Shown piece by piece: positions 1 to 8,031 of a DNA stretch of 28,887 nucleotides; positions within the stretch are counted from its first letter, which is position 1; every line of letters begins with the position of its first letter. Under the pieces are notes generated by a model. The model saw only the letters and a program-made list of their open reading frames with translations. It had not been told where the DNA came from and made no database searches. The DNA comes from CAZPXH01 sp964591085 (GTDB lineage: Bacteria; Spirochaetota; Spirochaetia; DSM-27196; CAZPXH01): NCBI GenBank assembly GCA_964591085.1, contig CAZPXH010000023.1:1-28887 (forward strand), given 5' to 3'. The translations under genes were made by a program, and so were the position numbers.

Positions 1-1
1 G

Positions 2-1594
2 ACCGAGCCCCGACCAGTGCCGGAACCGGAACCCGCACCGGCGCCAGAGCCAGAGCCAGAGCCGGACCCTGAGCCGGACCCTGAGCCCGAACCCACGCCA
101 CAGGAAGAGCCGGAGCCCGAAGCCCAGCCCGAACTGGAACCCGAAGCCCCGCCCGTAGTGTCAGCGGAACCGGAGGCCGAACTCGCGCGGCTCGTTGAGG
201 TTACCCGGCAGCGCCGCGATCCTGGTCCGGAGCCGACGCTTGCCCCGGCCCTTCCTCAGCCGCTTGCACCTTCGCCTCCGGCCCAGATGACAGCGGCCCC
301 GGAGCCTGAACCGGAGCCAGAGCCTGAAGCAGTTGCGGAAGCCCAGGCCGATCGGAAACCCGAATCCGAGCCTGAACCGGACGTTCTGGAGCCAGGTTTT
401 GCGTTTCAGCAACCCCCGAGCCTTGCAGCCGGAACGGCCAACGGACCTGTCCCGAGTGCGCCCGAACCCTCCGCCGTGGACCGCAATCTGGGGTTCCGCG
501 ACGCACCGGCTGCCAGCGAGCCGACCCCCGCAATGGATCCGGACGCGGAAGCCGCAAGGATAATCGGGGAGCGAACCACTGCTGCGCAGCTTGAGAAGGA
601 CCTCCGGGAGAGCGATCCCGCCGGGATCGTGGTCCCGCGCGAGCTGAGTGACCTGGAGCGAGACCTCTCTCTCCTCGCGCTCCGGCCTGCACTTCCTCCG
701 GAGGAGGTGGTTGTAGTTGAAGGTGCCGACGATCCGGTTGCGCTGATCACCCGCCGGGGTCCCCTGCCGGAAGGCTCCCAGGTTGACCTGATCAACCACC
801 TCCCGCGTGTCACTACAGAGGATGCCCCGACGAACACCGGTCTGCCGGTGATTCGAGCGGGAGAGAGCTTCAGCGTTGACCTCAGGAGCGCGCGGCCCGA
901 GAGAATCGTAACGCCGGAAACCCTGCTCCGCGCGGAAGCCCGCCCGAGCGAAGCGCCGCAGCTTGCCACCGCTCCGCGTCCGGTGATTTCCGCAGATCTT
1001 GCCGGGACTGAGCCAACAGAAACGGAAGAGCCGTCACCGGACGTCCCGGCGACTCCAGCAATAGCCGAGGCCGAGCCTGAGGACGAGTCCGAGGCTGAGC
1101 CTGAGGAACTGGAACCGGTTATCGCCGAGGAGACTGTCGTCACCCTGGAGCCGGCGGAGTTCCGCACACCCGTGGTTACGGATCCGGAGGCCGCCGCCCG
1201 ACAGGAGGTCGCGCCTGCGCCAGAACCAGATCCAGCGCCAGCGCCAGCGCCGACCCCAACACCGACCCCTGCGCCGACGCCGGCACTGCAGCCAGAGCCA
1301 GAACCCGTGCCGGCGCGACAGAGTGCCGCGCAGCCCGTGCGAGCCACTGGCGTGTCCGGTGACGACGTGTTCCTGCAGATTGGCGCGTACACGGATGAGG
1401 CCGCGGCCAGGACTGCCGTTGAACGGCTCGGTGGTGGGTTCCCCATCTCGGTCATTGCCTCCAGCGTGCTTGGCGAAACTCGGTACCGCGTCCTTGTTGG
1501 CCCGGTGGCGCGAGACGAGCAGGGAATTCTCCTGCTGCAGGTCCGCGCTCGTGGCTTCCGGGACGCCTTCGTTCGTCGCGGAGCGGAGCTATAG
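2..1594 (+). CDS. SPOR-domain protein with long Glu/Pro-rich region (5' end outside window)
   Basis: The reading frame is open to the left edge, so the true start and any signal peptide or membrane anchor lie outside; a GTG at 17 is probably only an internal valine codon. Residues of roughly the first 150 and again a block encoded near 1205-1315 are low-complexity Glu-Pro/Ala-Pro repeats of the kind that form stiff, extended spacers in periplasmic proteins such as TonB. The last ~75 residues form a SPOR domain (begins near FLQIGAYTDEAAARTAVERL, ends RVLVGPVARDEQ...), a fold known to bind peptidoglycan with denuded glycan strands, usually at division sites. I infer an envelope protein whose spacer reaches the SPOR domain out to the cell wall. 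Its TAG stop overlaps the proposed ATA start of ligA, so the two are probably cotranscribed. Confident on SPOR, not on the exact cellular role. Confidence 0.85.
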   Translation, partial: TEPRPVPEPEPAPAPEPEPEPDPEPDPEPEPTPQEEPEPEAQPELEPEAPPVVSAEPEAELARLVEVTRQRRDPGPEPTLAPALPQPLAPSPPAQMTAAPEPEPEPEPEAVAEAQADRKPESEPEPDVLEPGFAFQQPPSLAAGTANGPVPSAPEPSAVDRNLGFRDAPAASEPTPAMDPDAEAARIIGERTTAAQLEKDLRESDPAGIVVPRELSDLERDLSLLALRPALPPEEVVVVEGADDPVALITRRGPLPEGSQVDLINHLPRVTTEDAPTNTGLPVIRAGESFSVDLRSARPERIVTPETLLRAEARPSEAPQLATAPRPVISADLAGTEPTETEEPSPDVPATPAIAEAEPEDESEAEPEELEPVIAEETVVTLEPAEFRTPVVTDPEAAARQEVAPAPEPDPAPAPAPTPTPTPAPTPALQPEPEPVPARQSAAQPVRATGVSGDDVFLQIGAYTDEAAARTAVERLGGGFPISVIASSVLGETRYRVLVGPVARDEQGILLLQVRARGFRDAFVRRGAEL

Positions 1595-3591
1595 CACTCG
1601 GCGGTCCGGAGCGAGAAGCGGCCGAGCTCCGGCGGCAGATCACCGACTACCAACGCCTCTACTACACGGAGGGCCGGAGCCCGGTTTCCGATCGCGAGTT
1701 TGACGGCCTCTTTGACCGCCTGCTTCAGTTGGAGGCGGAGCATCCGGATCTCGCCGTTCCGGACTCTCCAACCCGCCGGGTTGGATCGGATCTCACGAAC
1801 GACTTCCCGGAAGTGGAACACACCTGGCCAATGCTCAGCCTGGACAAGGCCTATTCACTGGAAGGGCTCCGGACCTGGCTTGGGAGGGTGCAAGAGTCGG
1901 TCCGTCGGGAGTTCCGCGTCAGCGTGGAAGAGAAACTGGACGGTGTGTCGATTGTCCTCACCTACGATTCCGGGCTCCTGCAGCGCGCGGTGACCCGCGG
2001 TAACGGGCGCATCGGCAATGCGGTCACTGACAACGTACGCACCATTCGGGACGTGCCCCTCAGACTGCAGGAGCCGCTCTCGGCGTCGGTTCGTGGGGAG
2101 ATCTTCCTCGCGCGATCGGACTTCCAGCAAATCAACCGGAGCATGGACCCACCATTCGCCAATCCCCGAAACCTTGCGGCCGGGACCCTGCGCCGGGTGA
2201 AGAGTGCAGATGTTGCAAGGATTCCTTTGCGCTTCTTTGCGTACGAGGCGGTGGGGGAGGATCTCCCGGACAGCCACGTGGAGCTGCTGGCAGTACTTGC
2301 GCGTGCCGGGCTCCCGGTGAACCCGGAGAGCACCAGCTTTGTCAGCGGCACCGGCGCCGACCAGGCACTTGAGGAACTTGTGAAGCAGGCAACGGCGCGG
2401 AGAGACTCGCTGGACCGGGAGATTGACGGGCTTGTGTTCAAGCTGGATGACCGACCCGCGCGGGAGGCAATGGGCGAGACCGGACACCACCCTCGCTGGG
2501 CAATCGCTTACAAGTTTGACAGCCCGCTCGCCGAATCGGTGGTCCGCGATATTGACGTTCAGATCGGGAGAACCGGCCGCGCCACCCCGGTTGCCCGGAT
2601 TGATCCAACGCCGGTGGGTGGAACTACCGTCTCCAATATCACCCTGCACAACCAGTCCTGCATTGATGCGCTGGACCTGGACCGCGGAGACCGCGTCTCC
2701 ATCTCACGCCGCGGAGACGTCATCCCGGCCGTTGAGCAGGTCCTGGAGAAAACCGGCTCCGGCCGATGGACCATGCCCGACTCCTGCCCCGTCTGTGGCC
2801 ACCACCTGCAGATGGACGGCGCGCATCACTTCTGCGTGAACTGGGACTGTCCGGCACGGCAGCTCGGGCGGCTGCAGTTCTTTGTTGCCAGGGATCAGCT
2901 GGACATCGATGGCTTTGGCCCAGAGACCATCAATGTGCTGCGGAACAAGGGTATCCTCTCCGATCTGCCGGATCTGTACTCCCTGGACTGGGAAGCAATC
3001 ATTGCGATGGAAGGTTTTGGCCAGAAGCGGATTGAGCTGATGCAGGCAGGACTTGAGGCAAGTCGGACACGGCCCTACCGCCGGGTGCTTGCCGCTCTGG
3101 GTATTCCGGATCTTGGACCTAAGGCCGTGGAGCTGATCTGCGACTCCGGGATTCACTCCGTGGACGATCTGCTGGATCTGGTTCAGAAGGAAGACGCCGT
3201 AGCACGGCTATCCGACATTCCCGGCTTCGGGGAGCTTACGGCACAGGGAATTGTGTCCGGCCTGCGGAATGCCCGCCACCGGGAGCTGATCAATAGGCTG
3301 CAGGGCGCGGGCCTGCAGTTCGCAGAGGAAGCCGCCGCAGAATCTGCCGAGGCAGGCCCGCTGGCCGGCACCGTGTGGGCCGTCACCGGGAGTTTTGCAG
3401 CCTACAATCCGCGGTCCCGCGCAATGGACCGGGTAAAGGCGCTTGGCGGCCGGACCGTGAGCTCGCTGTCTGGCACCGTGACCCACCTGCTTGCCGGAGA
3501 AGGCGTCGGTTCCAAACTCCAGAAGGCGCAGGACCTTGGGATTACTGTTGTGAGCGAGGCCGAGTTCCGCGAGATGATCGGAGAGGCCTGA
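1591..3591 (+). CDS. ligA: NAD-dependent DNA ligase LigA (apparent ATA start)
   Basis: Seals nicks in DNA using NAD+ as adenylate donor during replication and repair. Domains in order, numbered from the ATA at 1591: Ia (around residues 10-45, with DYQRLYY for NMN binding and SDREFDGL), adenylation domain with catalytic lysine in KLDGVS (K115), OB fold (DVQIGRTGRATPVA), zinc finger with Cys399, 402, 415 and 420, helix-hairpin-helix repeats, and a C-terminal BRCT domain (about 590-666). At 666 aa it matches the family's usual length of about 670. The first ATG/GTG/TTG in this frame after an upstream stop at 1420-1422 is a TTG at 1729, which would delete domain Ia. The only plausible initiation site giving the full protein is ATA at 1591, with GGAG at 1580-1583 seven bases upstream, overlapping the preceding TAG. 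A sequencing error is the main alternative. Confidence 0.93.
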   Translation: MALGGPEREAAELRRQITDYQRLYYTEGRSPVSDREFDGLFDRLLQLEAEHPDLAVPDSPTRRVGSDLTNDFPEVEHTWPMLSLDKAYSLEGLRTWLGRVQESVRREFRVSVEEKLDGVSIVLTYDSGLLQRAVTRGNGRIGNAVTDNVRTIRDVPLRLQEPLSASVRGEIFLARSDFQQINRSMDPPFANPRNLAAGTLRRVKSADVARIPLRFFAYEAVGEDLPDSHVELLAVLARAGLPVNPESTSFVSGTGADQALEELVKQATARRDSLDREIDGLVFKLDDRPAREAMGETGHHPRWAIAYKFDSPLAESVVRDIDVQIGRTGRATPVARIDPTPVGGTTVSNITLHNQSCIDALDLDRGDRVSISRRGDVIPAVEQVLEKTGSGRWTMPDSCPVCGHHLQMDGAHHFCVNWDCPARQLGRLQFFVARDQLDIDGFGPETINVLRNKGILSDLPDLYSLDWEAIIAMEGFGQKRIELMQAGLEASRTRPYRRVLAALGIPDLGPKAVELICDSGIHSVDDLLDLVQKEDAVARLSDIPGFGELTAQGIVSGLRNARHRELINRLQGAGLQFAEEAAAESAEAGPLAGTVWAVTGSFAAYNPRSRAMDRVKALGGRTVSSLSGTVTHLLAGEGVGSKLQKAQDLGITVVSEAEFREMIGEA

Positions 3592-3913
3592 GGTAGCTCT
3601 GCCGGGTGGCCGTTCCGGCCTCCTTCCCGAGGTGATCCAGCACCAGGTCCATGGTGCTGTGATACTGCTGCACTGTCATTGACAGGTGCTTCTGCAGAAG
3701 CAGTTCGTCCCGGATGCGCTCTGCCTTTCCCCGCGTGAGCTGCGTGATAATCCACTCCCGCTCGTGTGGCCGCAGGAAGCTCAGGCAGATCGCCAGCGCG
3801 CGATCTCCGATTCTCATCAGGCGATTCTGGCGGTCCACGTGCGGCAGCTCGTGCAGGATAGAGAGCAGACGCTCTTCCCTGCTCGGCACGCGGGGGCTAT
3901 TCGCTCGGGGCAT
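3542..3913 (-). CDS. Small protein resembling the FliG helical repeats, function unknown
   Basis: A 123-aa protein starting at ATG 3913 (an in-frame TTG lies at 3919); the start lies inside the last codons of fabZ, so the two genes are translationally coupled. The middle, about residues 20-90, reads like the armadillo-type helices of FliG, with a pattern of A-x-x-L-x-x-L-x-x-x-E-x-x-x-I-x-x-x-L followed by K-A-x-R-I-x-x-E and a downstream M-T-x-x-Q-Y. The family assignment is by eye and weak, and the conserved charged residues of motor FliG are not established here. The C-terminus is basic and arginine-rich. The 3' end runs about 50 bp antisense into ligA. Possible roles are a motor-associated or other helical adaptor protein; I cannot decide. 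Confidence 0.6.
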   Translation of the reverse strand: MPRANSPRVPSREERLLSILHELPHVDRQNRLMRIGDRALAICLSFLRPHEREWIITQLTRGKAERIRDELLLQKHLSMTVQQYHSTMDLVLDHLGKEAGTATRQSYLRPLRSSRGTRPRSQQ

Positions 3914-4322
3914 CGCCAACCAGGCAGAGCCACTCGGCCTCTGCCGCGAGTTCCTCTCCCACGTAGACCCTGCCGGACTGCCGGAGCATCCGGTCGCTGA
4001 TTCGCAGATTGGTCACTTCAATCCGGCACTCTTCGTTCGGACGGACCTGACGGCGGAAGCGGGCCTTCTCCACGGATGCCAGAAAGAACAGGCGTTCTCC
4101 CAGGATTCCCCTCTGCCGGATTCCGGCGCCACCGGCCTGCGCCATGGTTTCCACCAGGACCACTCCCGGGACAACCGGGTACTCCGGGAAGTGCCCGGCA
4201 AAGAACGGCTCCGCCGCGGTGAAGGTCCGAACGGCGGTGATGCCCTCCTCATCGCTGCGCTCAAGTCGATCAATGAACAGGAAGGGTTCCCGGTGAGGAA
4301 GCATGCTGCGAATGTCGTCCAT
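3897..4322 (-). CDS. fabZ: 3-hydroxyacyl-ACP dehydratase FabZ
   Basis: Dehydrates 3-hydroxyacyl-ACP in the elongation cycle of type II fatty acid synthesis, in the cytoplasm. The hot-dog fold signature is clear: MLPHREPFLFIDRL near the N-terminus, the catalytic histidine in AGHFPEYPVVPG and the catalytic glutamate in VLVETMAQAGG. Starting at ATG 4322 gives 141 aa, the usual FabZ size. An ATG at 4346 would add eight residues and the frame stays open further upstream. I prefer 4322 because a TATACT box sits exactly 7 nt before it, as at other unit-leading genes here, and no Shine-Dalgarno precedes 4346. It is transcribed divergently from the acetyl-CoA carboxylase operon, so substrate supply and elongation sit back to back. 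It overlaps the downstream small gene by about 17 nt. Confidence 0.93.
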   Translation of the reverse strand: MDDIRSMLPHREPFLFIDRLERSDEEGITAVRTFTAAEPFFAGHFPEYPVVPGVVLVETMAQAGGAGIRQRGILGERLFFLASVEKARFRRQVRPNEECRIEVTNLRISDRMLRQSGRVYVGEELAAEAEWLCLVGDAPSE

Positions 4323-4329
4323 GGTCGGC

Positions 4330-4335
4330 AGTATA
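4330..4335 (-). promoter_or_regulatory. Candidate -10 box of leaderless fabZ promoter
   Basis: On the minus strand TATACT (5 of 6 to TATAAT) is followed by exactly 7 nt and then ATG 4322. This places the predicted transcription start at or next to the start codon. No good -35 is visible (GTGTCA at 17-nt spacing). Confidence 0.5.
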
Positions 4336-4351
4336 GGCTCCCGCATCTTCG

Positions 4352-4380
4352 TTGACACCCCATATGGGCTGTGGTAGCGT
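4352..4380 (+). promoter_or_regulatory. Promoter of the accBCDA operon
   Basis: A perfect -35 TTGACA (4352-4357), a 17-nt spacer, and an extended -10 with TG at 4372-4373 and hexamer TAGCGT (4375-4380). The predicted start near 4387 gives a leader of about 20 nt ending in the strong Shine-Dalgarno GGAGGT at 4398-4403. The -35 lies over the DNA just upstream of the fabZ promoter, so the two may influence each other. Confidence 0.65.
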
Positions 4381-4406
4381 CGGCAACGCGACATTCCGGA
4401 GGTGGA

Positions 4407-4859
4407 ATGGAACTCAAAAGCCTTCTGGATCTCATTGAGAGATTCAGTCAATCAGATTTAACGGAGCTTGAGTACAAGGACGGCGACTCAGAGGTTGCCC
4501 TCCGGCGAAGCGTGCAGATCGCTACGGTGACCCACGCAAGCGCGCCTGCTTCACATAGTCCGGTCCCGGCTGCTGCTGGCACTGCAGCGGAATCCTCGGC
4601 GCCCGCATCAGCGGAAGACTTGGTACTCATCACCGCTCCCATCGTGGGGACCTTTTACCGTACTCCGAGTCCGGACGCTCCCGCCTTCGTGAAGGAGGGA
4701 GACACGGTGCGCGCAGGGCAGACCCTGTGCATTCTTGAGGCGATGAAGGTGATGAACGAGCTGGAGGCCGAGTTTGACCTTGAGGTTCGTGCGATTCACG
4801 TGGCGAACGGAACAATGGTGGAGTACGGAACGGCCCTCATGGAGGTCCGAAGGTTATGA
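4407..4859 (+). CDS. accB: Biotin carboxyl carrier protein of acetyl-CoA carboxylase
   Basis: Carries CO2 on biotin between the carboxylase (AccC) and the transferase (AccA/D). The 150-aa protein has an N-terminal helical segment (MELKSLLDLIERFSQSDL, typical of AccB), an Ala/Pro/Ser-rich linker (about residues 43-70) and a C-terminal biotinyl domain with EAMKVMNE, biotin lysine K114. Start at ATG 4407 is set by GGAGGT four bases upstream; an upstream in-frame GTG at 4371 falls within the promoter. First gene of accBCDA; its TGA stop overlaps the accC ATG (ATGA). Confidence 0.97.
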   Translation: MELKSLLDLIERFSQSDLTELEYKDGDSEVALRRSVQIATVTHASAPASHSPVPAAAGTAAESSAPASAEDLVLITAPIVGTFYRTPSPDAPAFVKEGDTVRAGQTLCILEAMKVMNELEAEFDLEVRAIHVANGTMVEYGTALMEVRRL

Positions 4860-6181
4860 TCAAATCCGTCCTGGTGGCGAACCGGGGCGAGATTGCGGTG
4901 CGGGTCCTTCGTGCCTGCCGGGAGCTTGGGATCAGGTCGGTCCTGGCCTACTCGGAAGCGGATCGCCATTCCCTGGGCATGGAGCTGGCCGACAGCCACG
5001 TCTGTATTGGCCCGGCACCCTCGTCCGAGAGCTATCTCAACTCACGTAACATCATCACCGCAGCCTTGCTCTCCCGCTGTGAGGCGGTCCACCCCGGGGT
5101 CGGCTTTCTGTCAGAAAACGCAGCATTTGCCCGTGCGGTCACGGAAGCCGGTCTGATCTTCATCGGTCCCCGCGCGGAGACTATTTCCCTGTTAGGGGAC
5201 AAGGTCGCCGCCAAGCGGAGCGCAATCAAGGCTGGTGTCCCGGTGATACCGGGAAGCGACGGTCCGGTCAGCGAGGTAACAGACGCCAAGGCAATGGCCT
5301 CGGAGATGGGCTATCCCGTGATTGTAAAGGCCGCAAGCGGTGGCGGCGGCAAGGGGATGCGCATCGTCCGCAATGATGGCGAGCTGGAGCGAATCCTTGG
5401 CGTTGCCAGCGCAGAGGCGGAGAAGGCCTTTGGTGATGGCACGGTCTACCTGGAAAAGTATCTGGAGCGGCCCCGACACGTTGAGCTCCAGCTGATGGCC
5501 GACCGACAGGGCGGAGTCATTCACCTTGGAGAACGGGACTGTACTGTCCAGGAAAACCACCAGAAGCTGGTGGAGGAAAGCCCGTCACCCGGCATTGACC
5601 CCCAGATGCGAGACCAGATGGGCAGGGACGCGGTTCAGCTCTTTACGGACCTCGGCTACATCGGTGCCGGTACCATCGAGTTTCTTGTGGAAGGCGGCTC
5701 CTACTTCTTCATGGAAGTCAACGCCCGTGTACAGGTAGAGCACCCGGTCACCGAGCTCGTGACCGGGATGGACATCATCACGGAGCAGCTCCGCGTGTGC
5801 AGTGGGGAACAGTTGTCAGTGGACCAGGAAGGCGTCCAGCTCCGTGGTCACGCAATAGAAGTGCGGATCAACGCCCGCGCACCGGGAACTGTCACAGATT
5901 TCCGCGTGCCCGGAGGCTACGGGGTCCGGATGGACAGCTTCCTCTACAACGGATACTCCGTTCCGCCCCACTACGATGCGCTCCTTGCCAAGCTTCTCGT
6001 TCACGGGGAAACGCGGGAGATCGCGCGGCGGCGCATGCTCCGTGCGCTTGATGAGCTGCGGACCACCGGCGTCCCGACCAACCAGGACCTGCAGCGCAGC
6101 ATCATCGGCAGCCGGATCTTTGCCTCCGGTGACTTTGCCACGGACGCGCTGGCCAGAATCCGCAAGGAGGCCCAGCAGTGA
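4856..6181 (+). CDS. accC: Biotin carboxylase subunit of acetyl-CoA carboxylase
   Basis: ATP-dependent carboxylation of the biotin on AccB. 441 aa, close to the ~449 of E. coli AccC. It begins with the biotin carboxylase N-domain (VLVANRGEIAVRVLRACRE), then the ATP-grasp domain with the glycine-rich loop GGGGKGMR at residues 162-169 and EVNARVQVEHPVTE at 287-300, and ends with the C-terminal domain (GHAIEVRINAR). E. coli has EMNTRIQVEHPVTE at the equivalent site, so the active-site residues are kept. Overlaps accB by 4 nt and accD by 4 nt, implying coupled translation and matched subunit amounts. Confidence 0.97.
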   Translation: MIKSVLVANRGEIAVRVLRACRELGIRSVLAYSEADRHSLGMELADSHVCIGPAPSSESYLNSRNIITAALLSRCEAVHPGVGFLSENAAFARAVTEAGLIFIGPRAETISLLGDKVAAKRSAIKAGVPVIPGSDGPVSEVTDAKAMASEMGYPVIVKAASGGGGKGMRIVRNDGELERILGVASAEAEKAFGDGTVYLEKYLERPRHVELQLMADRQGGVIHLGERDCTVQENHQKLVEESPSPGIDPQMRDQMGRDAVQLFTDLGYIGAGTIEFLVEGGSYFFMEVNARVQVEHPVTELVTGMDIITEQLRVCSGEQLSVDQEGVQLRGHAIEVRINARAPGTVTDFRVPGGYGVRMDSFLYNGYSVPPHYDALLAKLLVHGETREIARRRMLRALDELRTTGVPTNQDLQRSIIGSRIFASGDFATDALARIRKEAQQ

Positions 6182-7059
6182 AGCAACCCGTACCCCACGG
6201 TAGCCCAGCCCAGCGGCGCGGTCTTTTCTCCCGCAGACGCCGCGGCGAGCAGGCGCAAGCGGACGAGCGCAGCTACGTTCTGCAGACCCACGAGTGCCCA
6301 AGCTGTTCGCGCAAGCTGGAGCCGGACACACTGGAAGAGCACCTGTTCACCTGTGACAACTGCGGCCACCACCTGAGAATCAGCAGCTCAGAACGTCTGA
6401 GGCTCACCCTGGATCCCGGCACCTACGAGGAGCGGCATACCCGGTACCAGCCGGCGAATCCGCTGGAGTTCCCGGACTATCAGGAGAAGCTGGCTCGTGC
6501 TCAGCAAAAGAGCGGCCTGGACGAGGCGGTGCAGGCAGGAATAGGAGAGATCAACGGGCGGAGTATCAGTGTTGCGGTGATGAGCTTCAATTTCCTCGGT
6601 GGCTCCATGGGATCGGTGGTGGGCGAGCGAATTGCACGCGCCATGATTGATGCCGCCAACGAGCGGATTCCCTGCGTGATCTTCACGGCGTCCGGAGGGG
6701 CGCGAATGCAGGAAGGAATCTTCTCCCTTATGCAGATGGCCAAGACTTCTCACGCCGCGGCGCTCATGCAGAGGGCTCGTGCGCCGCTTTTCATCGTCCT
6801 GACCGATCCCACCACCGGCGGCACCTCAGCGAGCTTCTCTATGCTTGGAGACGTGATCCTCGCCGAGCCCGAGGCGCTGATCGGATTTGCGGGGCCACGT
6901 GTCATTGAAGGTACCATCCGACAGAAACTGCCGGAGGGCTTTCAGCGAGCCGAGTTCCAGCAGGAGAAGGGCTTTGTGGACATGGTGTTGCCGCGTCGTG
7001 ACATGCGAAAGATGCTGACCTACCTCATTGACACCCACATGCAGGAGGTCCGCGCGTGA
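6178..7059 (+). CDS. accD: Acetyl-CoA carboxylase carboxyltransferase subunit beta
   Basis: With AccA, transfers the carboxyl group from biotin to acetyl-CoA to give malonyl-CoA. 293 aa, GTG start overlapping the accC stop by 4 nt. The N-terminal zinc ribbon is intact (Cys40, 43, 59, 62), followed by the crotonase-like carboxyltransferase core (FTASGGARMQEG, TDPTTGGTSASF, GFAGPRVIEGTIRQKLPEGFQ). The first 30 residues are basic and arginine-rich, longer than in many AccD proteins. Confidence 0.97.
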   Translation: MKQPVPHGSPAQRRGLFSRRRRGEQAQADERSYVLQTHECPSCSRKLEPDTLEEHLFTCDNCGHHLRISSSERLRLTLDPGTYEERHTRYQPANPLEFPDYQEKLARAQQKSGLDEAVQAGIGEINGRSISVAVMSFNFLGGSMGSVVGERIARAMIDAANERIPCVIFTASGGARMQEGIFSLMQMAKTSHAAALMQRARAPLFIVLTDPTTGGTSASFSMLGDVILAEPEALIGFAGPRVIEGTIRQKLPEGFQRAEFQQEKGFVDMVLPRRDMRKMLTYLIDTHMQEVRA

Positions 7060-8027
7060 GCCGTCGGGACGTAGAGCGCAAGCTGGAAGAACTGAAGAAG
7101 GTTGCCAGCGCCGCCAACCTGGACATTTCCGGCGACCTTTCGCGCATTTCCGCAAAGCTCCGTGACGGTGAGGCCAACCCGAACGTTCCCGACGCGTGGC
7201 GTCGGGTAGAGCTCGCGCGCCACACGGACCGCCCGTCCACACTGGAGTACATCCGCAGCATGGCGGACGAATACGTGGAACTCCACGGTGACCGCGCCTA
7301 CGGCGATGATCAGGCCCTTGTCGGAGGGATCTGCACGCTGGACGGAATGCACTGCACCTTCATCGGCCACCAGAAGGGCCACAACATGAAGGAGAACCTT
7401 CGCCGCAATTACGGAATGGCACACCCGGAGGGATACCGGAAGGCGCTGCGGCTTGCCACACAGGCGGCCCGATTCGGCCGCCCGATCATCACCTTTGTGG
7501 ACACCTTTGGTGCCTTCCCCGGCGTTGCCTCCGAGGAGCGCGGCATCAGCGAGGCCATCGCCAGAAATCTTCGCGAGCTGTCCGTCCTGCCCACCCCTAT
7601 TGTCACCCTGGTGATCGGCGAAGGTGGTTCCGGAGGAGCGCTCGGTATTGCCGTAGCGGACCGGGTCTACATGCTGGAAAACGGTGTCTACTCCGTGATT
7701 TCCCCGGAGGGATTTGCGAGCATCCTGTTGCGAGACGCACAGCGAAACAAGGAAGCCGCAGGACTCATGAAGATCACCGCGGACGATCTGCTGCGCTTTG
7801 GCCTCATTGACGGAATCATCCGGGAGGCCCCGGGTGGCGCCCACACGGATCCCGCCTACACAGCGGTCCTGGTCAAGAAGCAGATCCTGGCCTCCCTCAC
7901 CGAGCTGCGGAAGCTCCGGCCGGATGCGTTGCTCCGCGCCAGGAGCGAACGTCTGCTGGGTATGGGCGCATTCACGCCGAACAGTGAGCGCGAAGGACTA
8001 TTCGGGTGGAGACGAAACCGCCGTTGA
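7056..8027 (+). CDS. accA: Acetyl-CoA carboxylase carboxyltransferase subunit alpha
   Basis: Partner of AccD in malonyl-CoA synthesis. 323 aa, standard for the family, GTG start overlapping accD by 4 nt. Recognisable segments are RPSTLEYI, FVDTFGAFPGVASEERG and GEGGSGGALGIAVADRV with the glycine-rich oxyanion region, then YSVISPEGFASIL. Last gene of the operon; only 4 nt separate its stop from the convergent ccdA-like gene and no terminator hairpin is visible there. Confidence 0.97.
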   Translation: MSRRDVERKLEELKKVASAANLDISGDLSRISAKLRDGEANPNVPDAWRRVELARHTDRPSTLEYIRSMADEYVELHGDRAYGDDQALVGGICTLDGMHCTFIGHQKGHNMKENLRRNYGMAHPEGYRKALRLATQAARFGRPIITFVDTFGAFPGVASEERGISEAIARNLRELSVLPTPIVTLVIGEGGSGGALGIAVADRVYMLENGVYSVISPEGFASILLRDAQRNKEAAGLMKITADDLLRFGLIDGIIREAPGGAHTDPAYTAVLVKKQILASLTELRKLRPDALLRARSERLLGMGAFTPNSEREGLFGWRRNRR

Positions 8028-8031
8028 CGGC

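Noticed and set aside
1205..1315. Short tandem repeats as a possible CRISPR array
   Set aside because: The units are 6-12 nt coding repeats for Ala-Pro/Glu-Pro with no unique spacers.
1729..1731. TTG as ligA start
   Set aside because: It would remove domain Ia, which is well conserved in the codons upstream and needed for reaction with NAD+.
406..1821. Long minus-strand open frame opposite the SPOR gene
   Set aside because: Ser/Arg/Gly-rich, low-complexity shadow of the Glu/Pro repeats with no recognisable domain.
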